DNA of 64,000 bases, taken from NCBI GenBank assembly GCA_020632875.1, contig JACKET010000001.1:248001-312000 (forward strand), written 5' to 3'. Each line of letters starts with the position of its first letter. Positions within the stretch are counted from its first letter, which is position 1. This document shows, in pieces, positions 36,075-43,895 of the stretch. Both the position numbers and the translations under genes were made by a program. The notes under the pieces are model-generated. The model saw nothing but the letters and a program-made list of their open reading frames with translations, was not told the DNA's origin and searched no databases. Source of the DNA: Alphaproteobacteria bacterium (lineage in GTDB: Bacteria; Myxococcota_A; UBA796; GCA-2862545).

Positions 36075-36793
36075 GCGAGGTCCCTGCGGTTCAGGACCGA
36101 GACGGTAGCGGCCGCCGCGGCGCAGGTCCACGCGAGACTCCACGCGGCGGCGAGCAGCACCTGGCCCGCCGGCGGGACCTCGCCCCGCACGACGGCGCCG
36201 TGCACGTCGAGCAGATCGAGGTCCGGGATCGCCGCGAGGACCGCGCTGGCGAGCGGTCCGAGCCCGTCTTCGGCGAGCAGGTCGCGGAACAGCCCGCCCA
36301 CGTGGCCCACCAGCCACAGTGTCGCAGTGGCCACGAGCGCGGGCAGGGGCCGGAACACCGCGCCGAGGCCACCGGCGAGCGCCACCAGGAGGAGGATCTC
36401 GAGCGTCGTGAGCACCGCCACCGCCGCAGAGCCCGCGGGCAGCCCACCGAGCGCCAGGGCCGCACACAGCACGACCCCGTGTGCGGCCACGGCGACCGCC
36501 GCGGATCCTCCGAGCCGCCGCAGGCCCCAGAGCCCCGGCGACACGGGGCCGGTGAGCTCCCACATCGCGGTGCGATCGTCCAGCGGGCCCGCGATGCATC
36601 GGCTGCCGAGCCACATCGCGAGCGCGCACCCCGAGAGCCAGGCCCACCACAGCGCGAAGTCGAGCACCACACGCGTGGGAGCGCCCATGCCCGTGGCGCG
36701 TGCGACGGGCACCCCGACGAGCAGGAAGCCCAGCGACACCACCACCACGGGGACCACGCGCTCGTGAAGCGCGTCGAGGACCGCGAGCCTCAC
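36071..36793 (-). CDS. ABC transporter permease
   Basis: The 240-residue hydrophobic protein has about six spans (for example VVPVVVVSLGFLLVGVPVA, VAVAAHGVVLCAALALGG, LTTLEILLLVALAGGLGAV). It starts at a GTG overlapping the ATPase stop (GTGA) and so is the partner of that ATPase. Spans and length resemble ABC-2 type permeases. The substrate is unknown; coupling to a DegT aminotransferase hints at a glycan-related cargo, which is only an inference. Confidence 0.78.
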   Translation of the reverse strand: MRLAVLDALHERVVPVVVVSLGFLLVGVPVARATGMGAPTRVVLDFALWWAWLSGCALAMWLGSRCIAGPLDDRTAMWELTGPVSPGLWGLRRLGGSAAVAVAAHGVVLCAALALGGLPAGSAAVAVLTTLEILLLVALAGGLGAVFRPLPALVATATLWLVGHVGGLFRDLLAEDGLGPLASAVLAAIPDLDLLDVHGAVVRGEVPPAGQVLLAAAWSLAWTCAAAAATVSVLNRRDLA

Positions 36794-37392
36794 GCGATCT
36801 CCGCGAGGTGGCCGCCCTGGAGCCGTGCCCGCCGGCTCACCAGCGGGCTCCAGACCTCGGGGCGGTGCGTGGCGAGGAGCACGCCGGCGCCGGCCCGCAC
36901 GCGCTCGGCGACCGCCTCGAACACCGCGGGGATCGCCTCGCGGTCGAGCGCCGAGAGCGGCTCGTCGAGCAACAGCCACCGCGGGGACCCCGCCAGCGCG
37001 AGGAGGATCGCGGCGCGCTGGGCCTGGCCGGCGGACAGGGTGCCGAGCCTGCGGTCCATGGCGACGCCGAGGCGCTGGGGCAGGTCGCCGGGCTCCCGGC
37101 CGAGCGCGCGGAGCAGGGCAGCGAGGCTGTGGTGGCGGGGCAGGGCGGGTCGCTCGGGCAGCACGCCGAGCCCCGCGCGCCCGCGCGGATCGCGCGTCGA
37201 CACGCCGTCGATCCGCGCCGTACCGGTGCTGGGCACGCGCAGGCCGGAGATCAGCGCGAGCAGCGTGCTCTTCCCGCTGCCGTTGGGCCCGGTGAGCTCG
37301 CACACCTCGCCCGGCCGGACCTCGAGGTCGGCGGGGTGCAGCGCGACGCGGGATCCGTACGTCTTGCCGAGCTTCTCGAGGACCAGCGACAT
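36790..37392 (-). CDS. ABC transporter ATP-binding protein, CcmA-sized
   Basis: The 200-residue nucleotide-binding domain has Walker A GPNGSGKST, the signature LSAGQAQRA, Walker B WLLLDEPLSALD and the switch His in LLATHRPEV. The single-domain length and shortened helical region resemble CcmA-type ATPases, but no other cytochrome c maturation gene is near, so that role is not claimed. It is coupled to the permease. Confidence 0.92.
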   Translation of the reverse strand: MSLVLEKLGKTYGSRVALHPADLEVRPGEVCELTGPNGSGKSTLLALISGLRVPSTGTARIDGVSTRDPRGRAGLGVLPERPALPRHHSLAALLRALGREPGDLPQRLGVAMDRRLGTLSAGQAQRAAILLALAGSPRWLLLDEPLSALDREAIPAVFEAVAERVRAGAGVLLATHRPEVWSPLVSRRARLQGGHLAEIA

Positions 37393-37401
37393 GCGCGCGG
37401 T

Positions 37402-38079
37402 TCAGCCCCCGATCGACGGGCACCCGGCCACGGGGCTCTGCTCGAGCAGGGTGAAGAGCGTGGCGGTGGGCTCGCACTCGAGCGCCCGGAACGAGCCGGA
37501 GATGTCGGCGTCGGGGAACTCGAAGCGGCCGCGCAGGCGCGCGCCGTCGTCGAGGATCTCGACCTCGCCGCCATCCCCGATGTCGAGCAGCTGCACGTCG
37601 TCGCCCGGCCGCACCCCGTAGGTGCGCACGAACCCGTCGACGCTGACCATCTCGGCTTCGTCGATGCCGTAGTAGCTGGCGTTGCTCAGGCGGGGACGGC
37701 TCGACGCGATGAGCGCGCGGTCGGCGTGGCTGTCGCCCGGGTACACGCCGGCCCAGTCGGTTCCGTCACCGCGGTAGAGCTCGACGAGCACGTGGCGTGC
37801 GTTCTCGCGGCACGCGGCCGTCGTGATCTCGAGCAGCGCCTGCGTCTGGACCACGGGATCCGGGTCGCTCGGCAGCTCGCAGTCGAAGTAGCCGTTCGAC
37901 AGGACCAGGGTGAGCACCTGGATCCCGCTCGGATCGACCCGCGGCCGGTACAGCGCGGTGCGCAGGGCGTCGTCGCCGGTGGGCCAGGCGATGTGACCGG
38001 GCGCGCACGCGGTGCCCGCGAATGCCCAGAGCATCGCGACAACCACGGTTCCGCAGCATTGGTGGATCGCCTTCGGCAC
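37402..38079 (-). CDS. Hypothetical lipoprotein
   Basis: The 225-residue product has a signal with lipobox (VVVAMLWAFAGTACAPG) when started at the GTG at 38079; an ATG at 38034 would give a shorter signal without basic residues. The mature part has paired Cys (GYFDCELPSD and TTAACRENA) and a late GDGGEVEILDDGARLRG stretch. It lies 9 nt before the ABC ATPase and is probably in that operon, perhaps as its periplasmic component. No family was recognised. Confidence 0.72.
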   Translation of the reverse strand: MPKAIHQCCGTVVVAMLWAFAGTACAPGHIAWPTGDDALRTALYRPRVDPSGIQVLTLVLSNGYFDCELPSDPDPVVQTQALLEITTAACRENARHVLVELYRGDGTDWAGVYPGDSHADRALIASSRPRLSNASYYGIDEAEMVSVDGFVRTYGVRPGDDVQLLDIGDGGEVEILDDGARLRGRFEFPDADISGSFRALECEPTATLFTLLEQSPVAGCPSIGG

Positions 38080-38148
38080 GGTGCCCCGGATTTTTTCGAA
38101 TATGGGGGAGCATAGTGCGTCAGAGGCTGTGACGCGCGGAGTCCGACC

Positions 38149-40203
38149 ATGGTTCATCTCGTCCTGCTGCTCGCCCTCCAGATCTCGCCGGCCCACGCCG
38201 CGCCGGGGTCCCCAGCGGGTGCAGCCTCCGATCACCGCGAAGACGCGGCCCTGCGCGGGGGCGACCGTCCCAGCGCGAGCCGTCCGAGCACGTCGTCGAG
38301 CAGCTCGTCCAGCAGCCGTCCGAGCAGCTCGTCCAGCAGCCGCCCGAGCAGCCCGGCTCCCGCGAGCCGTCCGGCGCCCACGAGCCGTCCGAGCAGCCCG
38401 GCGCCCACGAGCCGTCCGAGCAGCCCGGCGCCCACGAGCCGTCCGAGCAGCCCGGCGCCTACGAGCCGTCCGAGCAGCCCGCCGTCCACGTCCGGGTCGG
38501 GCTTCCCCTCGTCGCCGCGCCCCGGCTCCACCTTCGGCACGCCCTCGTCGCGCCCGATCCCCTCGAGCCGGCCTTCGCCGGCGGTTCCTTCGAGCCGGCC
38601 TTCGCCCTCCGCCCCCGCGCCGCGGCCCTCCGCGCCGTCCACGACCCCTTCGGTCCCGTCGAGCCGGCCCGCGCCGTCCGCCCCGTCGATGCGTCCCGCG
38701 CCGTCCGCACCGTCCGGCACGCCGGGCTGGAGCCGTCCGCGCCCGCCGAGCACGTCGTCCCCGCGCCCGGGTCTCGAGCAGCCGCAGGGGTTCCGCCCCT
38801 CTGCTCCCTCCGAGAGCCCGTCCAGCGCCAAGCCGCGCCCCGAGTCGCGCCCGGCGCCGAGCCCGCGGCCGCCCATCGATGCCCGGCCCGCGCCCAGCCC
38901 GCGTCCCGAGTCGCGCCCGGCGCCGAGCCCCCGCGACATCCCCAACACCCCACGCGACACCTCCGGCCGCCCGACGAGCCCGTCGCCGCGCCCCGATGCC
39001 GGCAGCACGTCCGCGCCGCGTCCGCAGCCCGGTCGTCCCACGGCGGCTGGCCCGGCGCCATCGCGTCCGACCGGCACGCAGCCCGACACGCGCCAGGCGC
39101 CTCCCGGCAGCGCGTCCTCCCGTCCCGCCAGCGCCCGGCCTTCGGGGGGGCCGACCGATCGCCCCGCCACCCGTCCGGCCGGCACGGCGAGCCAGCGCAG
39201 CTACCGTCCGGCGTCGGAGCGCCCGCGCCACGCGAGCCGTCCGACCTCGTACCACCGGCCCTACGACACGCGACGCCCGGCCACGGCCTCGCGTCCGGCG
39301 CACCGCACGAACGATCACCGCTACGCGCGCCCGTCATACCGCTACGTCCGCACGTACCACTCGCACGCGCTGCCGAGCCGCTACTACTACCGCCCGTACT
39401 ACACGCGCTGGTACGTCCACCCGTACTATCGGTACAGCTACAGCACGACGGTGGTGGTCGGGTTCGGGTTCAGCACGTACGCCTGGACGGATTCGTGGGT
39501 CCCGCCGTACCGGCCGGGTTGGTCGTGGACGCCCGGCTACTGGAGCCCCTGGGGCTACTGGTGCCCCGGCTACTGGTCGCCCGCGCCGACCGTCGTGGTG
39601 CCCGTCGGCTACGCCTACGTGCCGGGCTGGTGGGATGGCGACGCCTACGTCGACGGCTACTACCGCCGCCAGGCGCGCGACAAGTGGGAGTGGGTCGAGG
39701 GGTACTACCTCGACGACGGCACCTACGTCCGCGGCCACTGGCGTCCCACGGGAGATGGCCCCGAGGGCTACGCCTGGGAGCCGGGCTTCTGGGACGGCGA
39801 GAGCTGGGTCGAGGGCTTCTGGCGGCCGGAGTTCCGCACGGGCTACACGTGGCTCTCGGCGTACTACGACGAGGATGGCGTGTTCCACGCGGGCTACTGG
39901 ATGCCGCTCGAGCAGCAGCCCGGGTACATCTGGGTGCCCGGCTGGTTCGACGGAACCGAGTGGCAGCCCGGCTACTGGGAGGACGAGGGCAAGTACGGCA
40001 GCCTCGACCTCGAGTCCTGGCAGCCCGAAGAGGGCTGGGACGACGGCTGGGAGACCGGTCAGGGCTACGGCGACGGCGAGGTCATCAGCAATGGTGCGCC
40101 GCCCGCCGACCAGACCGCCGGTGGCGACGTGCCGCTCGCGATGCCCGTGTGGTTCGACAACGACGACATCGACGAGGGCGAAGACGACCTTCCCCCGATG
40201 TGA
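38149..40203 (+). CDS. Secreted Ser/Pro/Arg-rich protein with W/Y-x-PG-Y/W repeats
   Basis: The 684-residue product has a signal peptide (MVHLVLLLALQISPAHA). Residues ~40-385 are low-complexity Ser/Pro/Arg, including 9-residue SRPSSPAPT-type units. A Tyr/Arg-rich segment follows, then from ~455 repeats like YIWVPGWFDG, YAWEPGFWDG and WRPTGDG, which match the YXWV/WXXGXW-type secreted repeat family. The acidic tail ends DEGEDDLPPM. The charge switch from very basic to acidic along one chain is striking. The function is unknown; the protein is probably on or outside the cell surface. Confidence 0.82.
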   Translation: MVHLVLLLALQISPAHAAPGSPAGAASDHREDAALRGGDRPSASRPSTSSSSSSSSRPSSSSSSRPSSPAPASRPAPTSRPSSPAPTSRPSSPAPTSRPSSPAPTSRPSSPPSTSGSGFPSSPRPGSTFGTPSSRPIPSSRPSPAVPSSRPSPSAPAPRPSAPSTTPSVPSSRPAPSAPSMRPAPSAPSGTPGWSRPRPPSTSSPRPGLEQPQGFRPSAPSESPSSAKPRPESRPAPSPRPPIDARPAPSPRPESRPAPSPRDIPNTPRDTSGRPTSPSPRPDAGSTSAPRPQPGRPTAAGPAPSRPTGTQPDTRQAPPGSASSRPASARPSGGPTDRPATRPAGTASQRSYRPASERPRHASRPTSYHRPYDTRRPATASRPAHRTNDHRYARPSYRYVRTYHSHALPSRYYYRPYYTRWYVHPYYRYSYSTTVVVGFGFSTYAWTDSWVPPYRPGWSWTPGYWSPWGYWCPGYWSPAPTVVVPVGYAYVPGWWDGDAYVDGYYRRQARDKWEWVEGYYLDDGTYVRGHWRPTGDGPEGYAWEPGFWDGESWVEGFWRPEFRTGYTWLSAYYDEDGVFHAGYWMPLEQQPGYIWVPGWFDGTEWQPGYWEDEGKYGSLDLESWQPEEGWDDGWETGQGYGDGEVISNGAPPADQTAGGDVPLAMPVWFDNDDIDEGEDDLPPM
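38364..38490 (+). repeat. 27-bp coding tandem repeats
   Basis: About four copies of a 27-bp unit with core AGCCGTCCGAGCAGC encode SRPSSPAPT in the secreted protein. They are in-frame and non-palindromic, and there are no spacers. Confidence 0.85.
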
Positions 40204-40221
40204 ATGACGCCTGGTGTGAAC

Positions 40222-40260
40222 GGCCCCGGTCACCCGCCTCCTGGCAGGGCGGCCGGGGTC
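40222..40260 (+). terminator. Probable terminator after the W/Y-repeat protein
   Basis: GGCCCCGG (40222-40229) pairs, with one wobble, with CCGGGGTC near 40260, and an inner CC/GG pairing extends it. The hairpin starts 18 bp after the stop at 40203. No strong T run follows. Confidence 0.5.
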
Positions 40261-40295
40261 TCCGCGTTTGCGGGCGTTTCGGAGGCCTGTCTGTC

Positions 40296-40346
40296 GATTC
40301 TGCACGCCGAGGCACAGAATCGCCCCACGCTTTGTGCAGACCTGCA
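40296..40346 (+). promoter_or_regulatory. Two dyads upstream of the DUF2330 gene
   Basis: GATTCTG (40296-40302) and CAGAATC (40315-40321) form an inverted repeat, and TGCAG-AC-CTGCA (40335-40346) a second dyad. Both lie in the 208-bp gap before the DUF2330 gene, which otherwise shows a terminator and no gene. They are candidate operators or leader structure. Confidence 0.35.
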
Positions 40347-40411
40347 TTGCGGGTGGTCGCGCCGTGCGTGAAGCTCAGGGTGTCAAACGGATCTTGCTCC
40401 GTGGAGGCCCC

Positions 40412-42070
40412 ATGCTCACCTCGATTGCCCTGCTCACCTTCGCCACTCCCGACGCCCAGGCGTGCGGCGGCTTCTTCTGCAACAACATCGAGCCGGTCGA
40501 GCAGGCCGGCGAAGCCATCGTGTTCGAGGTCGATCCGGTGTCGAACCAGACCGCGATGCACGTCCAGGTCTCCTACCAGGGCCCGCCCACCGAGTTCGCC
40601 TGGATCGTGCCGGTCAGCGGCACGCCCGACCTCTTCCTGTCGAACGACGCGCTGTTCAACACGCTCGGCATGATGACCCAGCCCCGCTTCAACATGTGGT
40701 GGGACGCGGTCGGCCAGTGCGACATCTGGATGTGGGATGCCGCGCTCGACTCCAACGCCAACGGCGCTCCCGGGGTCCCGCAGCCCCCGCCCAGCCAGGG
40801 TGGCGGCGTCACGGTCCTCGCGCAGGAGACCGTCGGTCCGTACGACACCGTGACGGTGGGCGCGACCGACACCGAGGCGCTCATCGACTGGCTGCAGGCG
40901 AACGACTACGCCGTGCCCGACCTGCTCGGCCCCGTGCTCCAGCCCTACATCGGCGAGCACCGCAACTTCGTCGCGCTGAAGCTCACGAGCGGCGCCGACA
41001 CCGGCGACCTCGCCCCGCTCGGCATGCGCTACGACGGCGTCCGTCCGGCGATCCCGGTGCAGCTCACCAGCGTCGCGGCCACCCCCGACATGCAGCTCGT
41101 CACGTACGTGCTGGGCCCGAACCGCGCGATCCCGACGAACTACCTGCACGTCGAGCTCAACGAGGCCGCGGTGGACTGGTTCAACTACGGGTCGAACTAC
41201 CGCGACGTGCTGTCGCGTGCGGCCGACGAGGCCGGCGGTCACGCCTTCGCGACCGACTTCGCGGGCCCCACCGACCCCATGCGCGGCATGCTGTTCCAGG
41301 ACAGCTGGAACGACCTGGCGCTCGAGGACTCCACCGGCCCCGCGGACTTCATCAGCCGTGTCATCACCTCGGGCATCCCCGCGTCGTCGACGATCCTCGA
41401 GATCTTCCGCGCCCACATCCAGATCGGCGCGGGCTACACCGACACGCAGGTCTTCAACTGCCCCGACTGCTACACGACCGAGCTCGCGCAGTGGAACCCC
41501 GACTTCGACGCGCTCGCCGCGGCGACCGAGATGAACGAGCGCGTCATCTCGCCGCTCTACGAGATCGACCGGATGTTCCAGCGCAACGACACGCTCACCC
41601 GCCTCGGCAGCACCATCTCGCCGTCCGAGATGACGATCGACCCCGAGTTCGGCTTCAACGCCAGCATGGAGCAGTCGGTCAGCGCGTGGCACGAGGCGCG
41701 GCTGGTCTACCAGTGCGACGAGGACACGTGGTCCGACACCTGGCAGGTGCCGAAGCTGCTCGTCCTCTCCGATGGCACCGAGATCCGCATCCCGAGCGAC
41801 GAATGGCTCTCCGAGCACGGCATGACGGCGAGCGAGTACCTCGCCGGCCTGCAGGAGCCCGCCGCCGCGCGCATCGAGCGGACCGACGAGACCGGGCTCC
41901 CGGTCGTGATCTTCGACGGATCCGACATCATCGACGGCTTCATCGACGACCACAACAACCAGACCGAGAACCTCGAGGGCAAGGGCTGCGGCTGCAGCTC
42001 CGCGGGCGGCCTGGCGGCTGGCTGGCTCCTCGCCGTGGTCCCGATCTTCGTGGGCCGTCGTCGCTCCTGA
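40412..42070 (+). CDS. DUF2330 protein with MYXO-CTERM-like tail
   Basis: The 552-residue product starts at an ATG after GGAGG and has a signal peptide (MLTSIALLTFATPDAQA). The mature N-terminus CGGFFCNNIEPVEQAGE and EFAWIVPVSGTPD are diagnostic of DUF2330, a domain of unknown function common in Myxococcota and actinobacteria. Extra Cys pairs (FNCPDCYT) are present. The end GKGCGCSSAGGLAAGWLLA plus RRRS is a sorting tail. It is predicted to be surface-anchored. It is followed by a strong shared terminator. Confidence 0.92.
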   Translation: MLTSIALLTFATPDAQACGGFFCNNIEPVEQAGEAIVFEVDPVSNQTAMHVQVSYQGPPTEFAWIVPVSGTPDLFLSNDALFNTLGMMTQPRFNMWWDAVGQCDIWMWDAALDSNANGAPGVPQPPPSQGGGVTVLAQETVGPYDTVTVGATDTEALIDWLQANDYAVPDLLGPVLQPYIGEHRNFVALKLTSGADTGDLAPLGMRYDGVRPAIPVQLTSVAATPDMQLVTYVLGPNRAIPTNYLHVELNEAAVDWFNYGSNYRDVLSRAADEAGGHAFATDFAGPTDPMRGMLFQDSWNDLALEDSTGPADFISRVITSGIPASSTILEIFRAHIQIGAGYTDTQVFNCPDCYTTELAQWNPDFDALAAATEMNERVISPLYEIDRMFQRNDTLTRLGSTISPSEMTIDPEFGFNASMEQSVSAWHEARLVYQCDEDTWSDTWQVPKLLVLSDGTEIRIPSDEWLSEHGMTASEYLAGLQEPAAARIERTDETGLPVVIFDGSDIIDGFIDDHNNQTENLEGKGCGCSSAGGLAAGWLLAVVPIFVGRRRS

Positions 42071-42089
42071 GCCGGCCTCGTGATTCGTC

Positions 42090-42121
42090 GCGCTGACGGT
42101 GCCCCTGGGTGCCGTCAGCGC
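42090..42121. terminator. Strong bidirectional terminator between DUF2330 gene and trmH
   Basis: GCGCTGACGG pairs perfectly with CCGTCAGCGC across a 12-nt loop, followed on the plus strand by TTCTTCGTTCT. The right half of the stem contains the trmH stop codon, so it can serve both convergent genes. Confidence 0.8.
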
Positions 42122-42720
42122 TTCTTCGTTCTGAGGTGCTTGGCCTCTTCGCGCGCCATCCACGCGTCCCACAGGGCCTCACGCTCGTCGGGCGGCAGGA
42201 GGGCGTCGGCACCGCGCAGGCGCGCGGCTTCGGCGATGGGACGCAGCGTCACGGCCGCTGCGACGGACACGTTGAGCGACTGCGCGAAGCCCCGCATCGG
42301 CACCGTGACGATGCCGTCGCACGCCTCGCGCGCCTCGCGGCTCACCCCGACGAGCTCGGCGCCCATCCAGATGCACACGGGACGATCGAGCGGCACCTCT
42401 TCGGGCGGCACGGCGTCGTCGGAGAGGTCGGCGCACCAGATCCGGTAGCCGCGCGCGCGGATCGCCTCGACCGCGGCTTCGGGGGTGGGGTGGTGGCGGA
42501 GCTCGAGCCAGCGCTCGGCGCCGCGTGCCGCGCCGCGGACCGCCTTGAAGTGTCCCTCCACCAGGCCCACGCGGTGGATGCCGAGCGCGTCGACCGTGCG
42601 GAGGACCGCGCTGACGTTGTGGCGGTGGTACAGCGCTTCGACCGCGACCGACACGTGATGCAGGCGCTGATCGAGCACCTCCCGCATCCGGGCGATGCGC
42701 CGGTCGTTCGTGAGCGTCAC
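42115..42720 (-). CDS. trmH: SpoU-family tRNA/rRNA 2'-O-methyltransferase, TrmH-like
   Basis: The 201-residue product carries SpoU motifs: YHRHNVSAVLRTVDALGI (motif 1, Asn and Arg), VCIWMGAELVGVS (motif 2) and VTVPMRGFAQSLNVSVAAAV (motif 3). This spacing and a C-terminal helical extension match TrmH, which methylates G18 of tRNA. The start overlaps the yhbY stop (ATGA). Confidence 0.9.
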   Translation of the reverse strand: MTLTNDRRIARMREVLDQRLHHVSVAVEALYHRHNVSAVLRTVDALGIHRVGLVEGHFKAVRGAARGAERWLELRHHPTPEAAVEAIRARGYRIWCADLSDDAVPPEEVPLDRPVCIWMGAELVGVSREAREACDGIVTVPMRGFAQSLNVSVAAAVTLRPIAEAARLRGADALLPPDEREALWDAWMAREEAKHLRTKKR

Positions 42721-43001
42721 GCCGGCAGGCGGATGGCGGGCTTCTTCTTGCGGGCGCGGTACAGCACGACCACGCGGCCGATCACCTGGACCACCGCGGC
42801 CCCCGTGCCGTCGGCGAGGATGGGCGCCCGGTCTTTCGCGTCGGCGTCGACCTTCACCTTGATGAGCTCGTGGTTCTCGAGCTCTTCGCTGGTCTTCTCG
42901 ATGACGGCGGAGCTGATGCCCTTGTCGCCCACCTGGACGACCGGCTTGAGGTGGTGGGCCAGCCCCTTGAGGTACTGGCGCTGCTTGCTCGTGAGTTCCA
43001 T
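42717..43001 (-). CDS. yhbY: YhbY family RNA-binding CRM protein
   Basis: The 94-residue product is a single CRM domain: LTSKQRQYLKGLAHHLKP at the start and VQVGDKGISSAVIEK with the GxxG loop, ending in a basic tail (RARKKKPAIRL). YhbY binds pre-50S particles in E. coli. It is coupled to trmH, which fits an RNA maintenance unit. Confidence 0.95.
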   Translation of the reverse strand: MELTSKQRQYLKGLAHHLKPVVQVGDKGISSAVIEKTSEELENHELIKVKVDADAKDRAPILADGTGAAVVQVIGRVVVLYRARKKKPAIRLPA

Positions 43002-43010
43002 GGGGCCGGG

Positions 43011-43895
43011 CTATCCGGGCTGGAGCCGACGGTCGACCCGCTCGGCCCGCTGCCCGAGCTCACGGGCCTTCGCATAGGCCTCGCGGGCGCCCTGCAGGTC
43101 GCCGCGCGCCCAGCGGACGTCGCCGAGGAGGAGCTGGGCCGCGCCGTCCTTCGGGAACACGTCGACGAGGTTCTGCGCGAGCTCCTCGGCGGCGGCGTGG
43201 TGGCCGGCCTTGAGGAGGGTCTCGGCCAGGGCGCGGATGCGCTGCCCGTTCTCGGGAGTGCCGGACAGCCACGCATTCCGCTCGGGGGCGGGACGGTTGC
43301 CCGCGGTGGGGCCGATGCGCAGGCGGCTCCCGAAGTCCCATGGCCGCTCGAGCTCCCACACGGGCGGGCTCTGGAGCAGGTCGAGCGTGCGCAGGCCTGC
43401 GCGCTCGGGGCTGCGGTCCTTCGCGTTCGCGCGGATCACGGCATCGACGACGGGCAGCAGGACCTTCTCGCGGTCTTCGAGCTCGGCGGCGAACTGCAGC
43501 CGGCTCGCGAACTGGGCGGCGAGCCCGCGGGCTTCGGCCAGGTCGCGCTCGGCCGCGGCCTTCACGGACCGCTCGACCCAGACCAGCCCGTCGACCGCCG
43601 GCGTCTCGTGCACGGCCCACTTGCCGCTCCACGTGAGGGTGCGTTCGGTGACCTTCCCGAACGCGTCCATCTTCGCGTCACAGACCCACCAGACCCGGAA
43701 CGCCGGCGTGTAGTCGCCGGGCGTGGGGCCCACGTGGGCATCGCACTTCCCGGAAGGAGGTGGGGAGGTGTGCGCGTTGCCGTCGTACGACACGGTGACG
43801 GCGCCATTCGCCTCGAACCCGGCCAACACCGGCTTTCCGTCATACGTGCCGTACTCGGTGAGATCCGCCGCGAATGCCGAGAGGAAGAGGATCAT
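43011..43895 (-). CDS. Exported protein with C-terminal TPR-like helices
   Basis: The 294-residue product has a very short signal-like start (MILFLSAFAADL), a beta-rich N-terminal half (YGTYDGKPVLAGFEANGAV, PAFRVWWVCDAKMD) and a helical half with TPR-like repeats (LLGDVRWARGDLQGAREAY). The ATG overlaps the stop of the next upstream TPR gene (ATGA). No family was recognised. Confidence 0.72.
   Translation of the reverse strand: MILFLSAFAADLTEYGTYDGKPVLAGFEANGAVTVSYDGNAHTSPPPSGKCDAHVGPTPGDYTPAFRVWWVCDAKMDAFGKVTERTLTWSGKWAVHETPAVDGLVWVERSVKAAAERDLAEARGLAAQFASRLQFAAELEDREKVLLPVVDAVIRANAKDRSPERAGLRTLDLLQSPPVWELERPWDFGSRLRIGPTAGNRPAPERNAWLSGTPENGQRIRALAETLLKAGHHAAAEELAQNLVDVFPKDGAAQLLLGDVRWARGDLQGAREAYAKARELGQRAERVDRRLQPG

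Noticed and set aside
36790..37392. Possible ccmA (heme exporter ATPase)
   Set aside because: Length and layout fit, but no ccmB, ccmC or other cytochrome c maturation gene is adjacent, so only a general ABC ATPase call is justified.
38364..38490. Regular 27-bp repeats that could suggest a CRISPR array
   Set aside because: The units are adjacent with no spacers, non-palindromic and in frame with the secreted protein gene; no cas genes are present.
40268..40411. 48-residue upstream extension of the DUF2330 gene
   Set aside because: It is Arg/Cys-rich without homology. The ATG at 40412 has a GGAGG site and begins a clean signal peptide.
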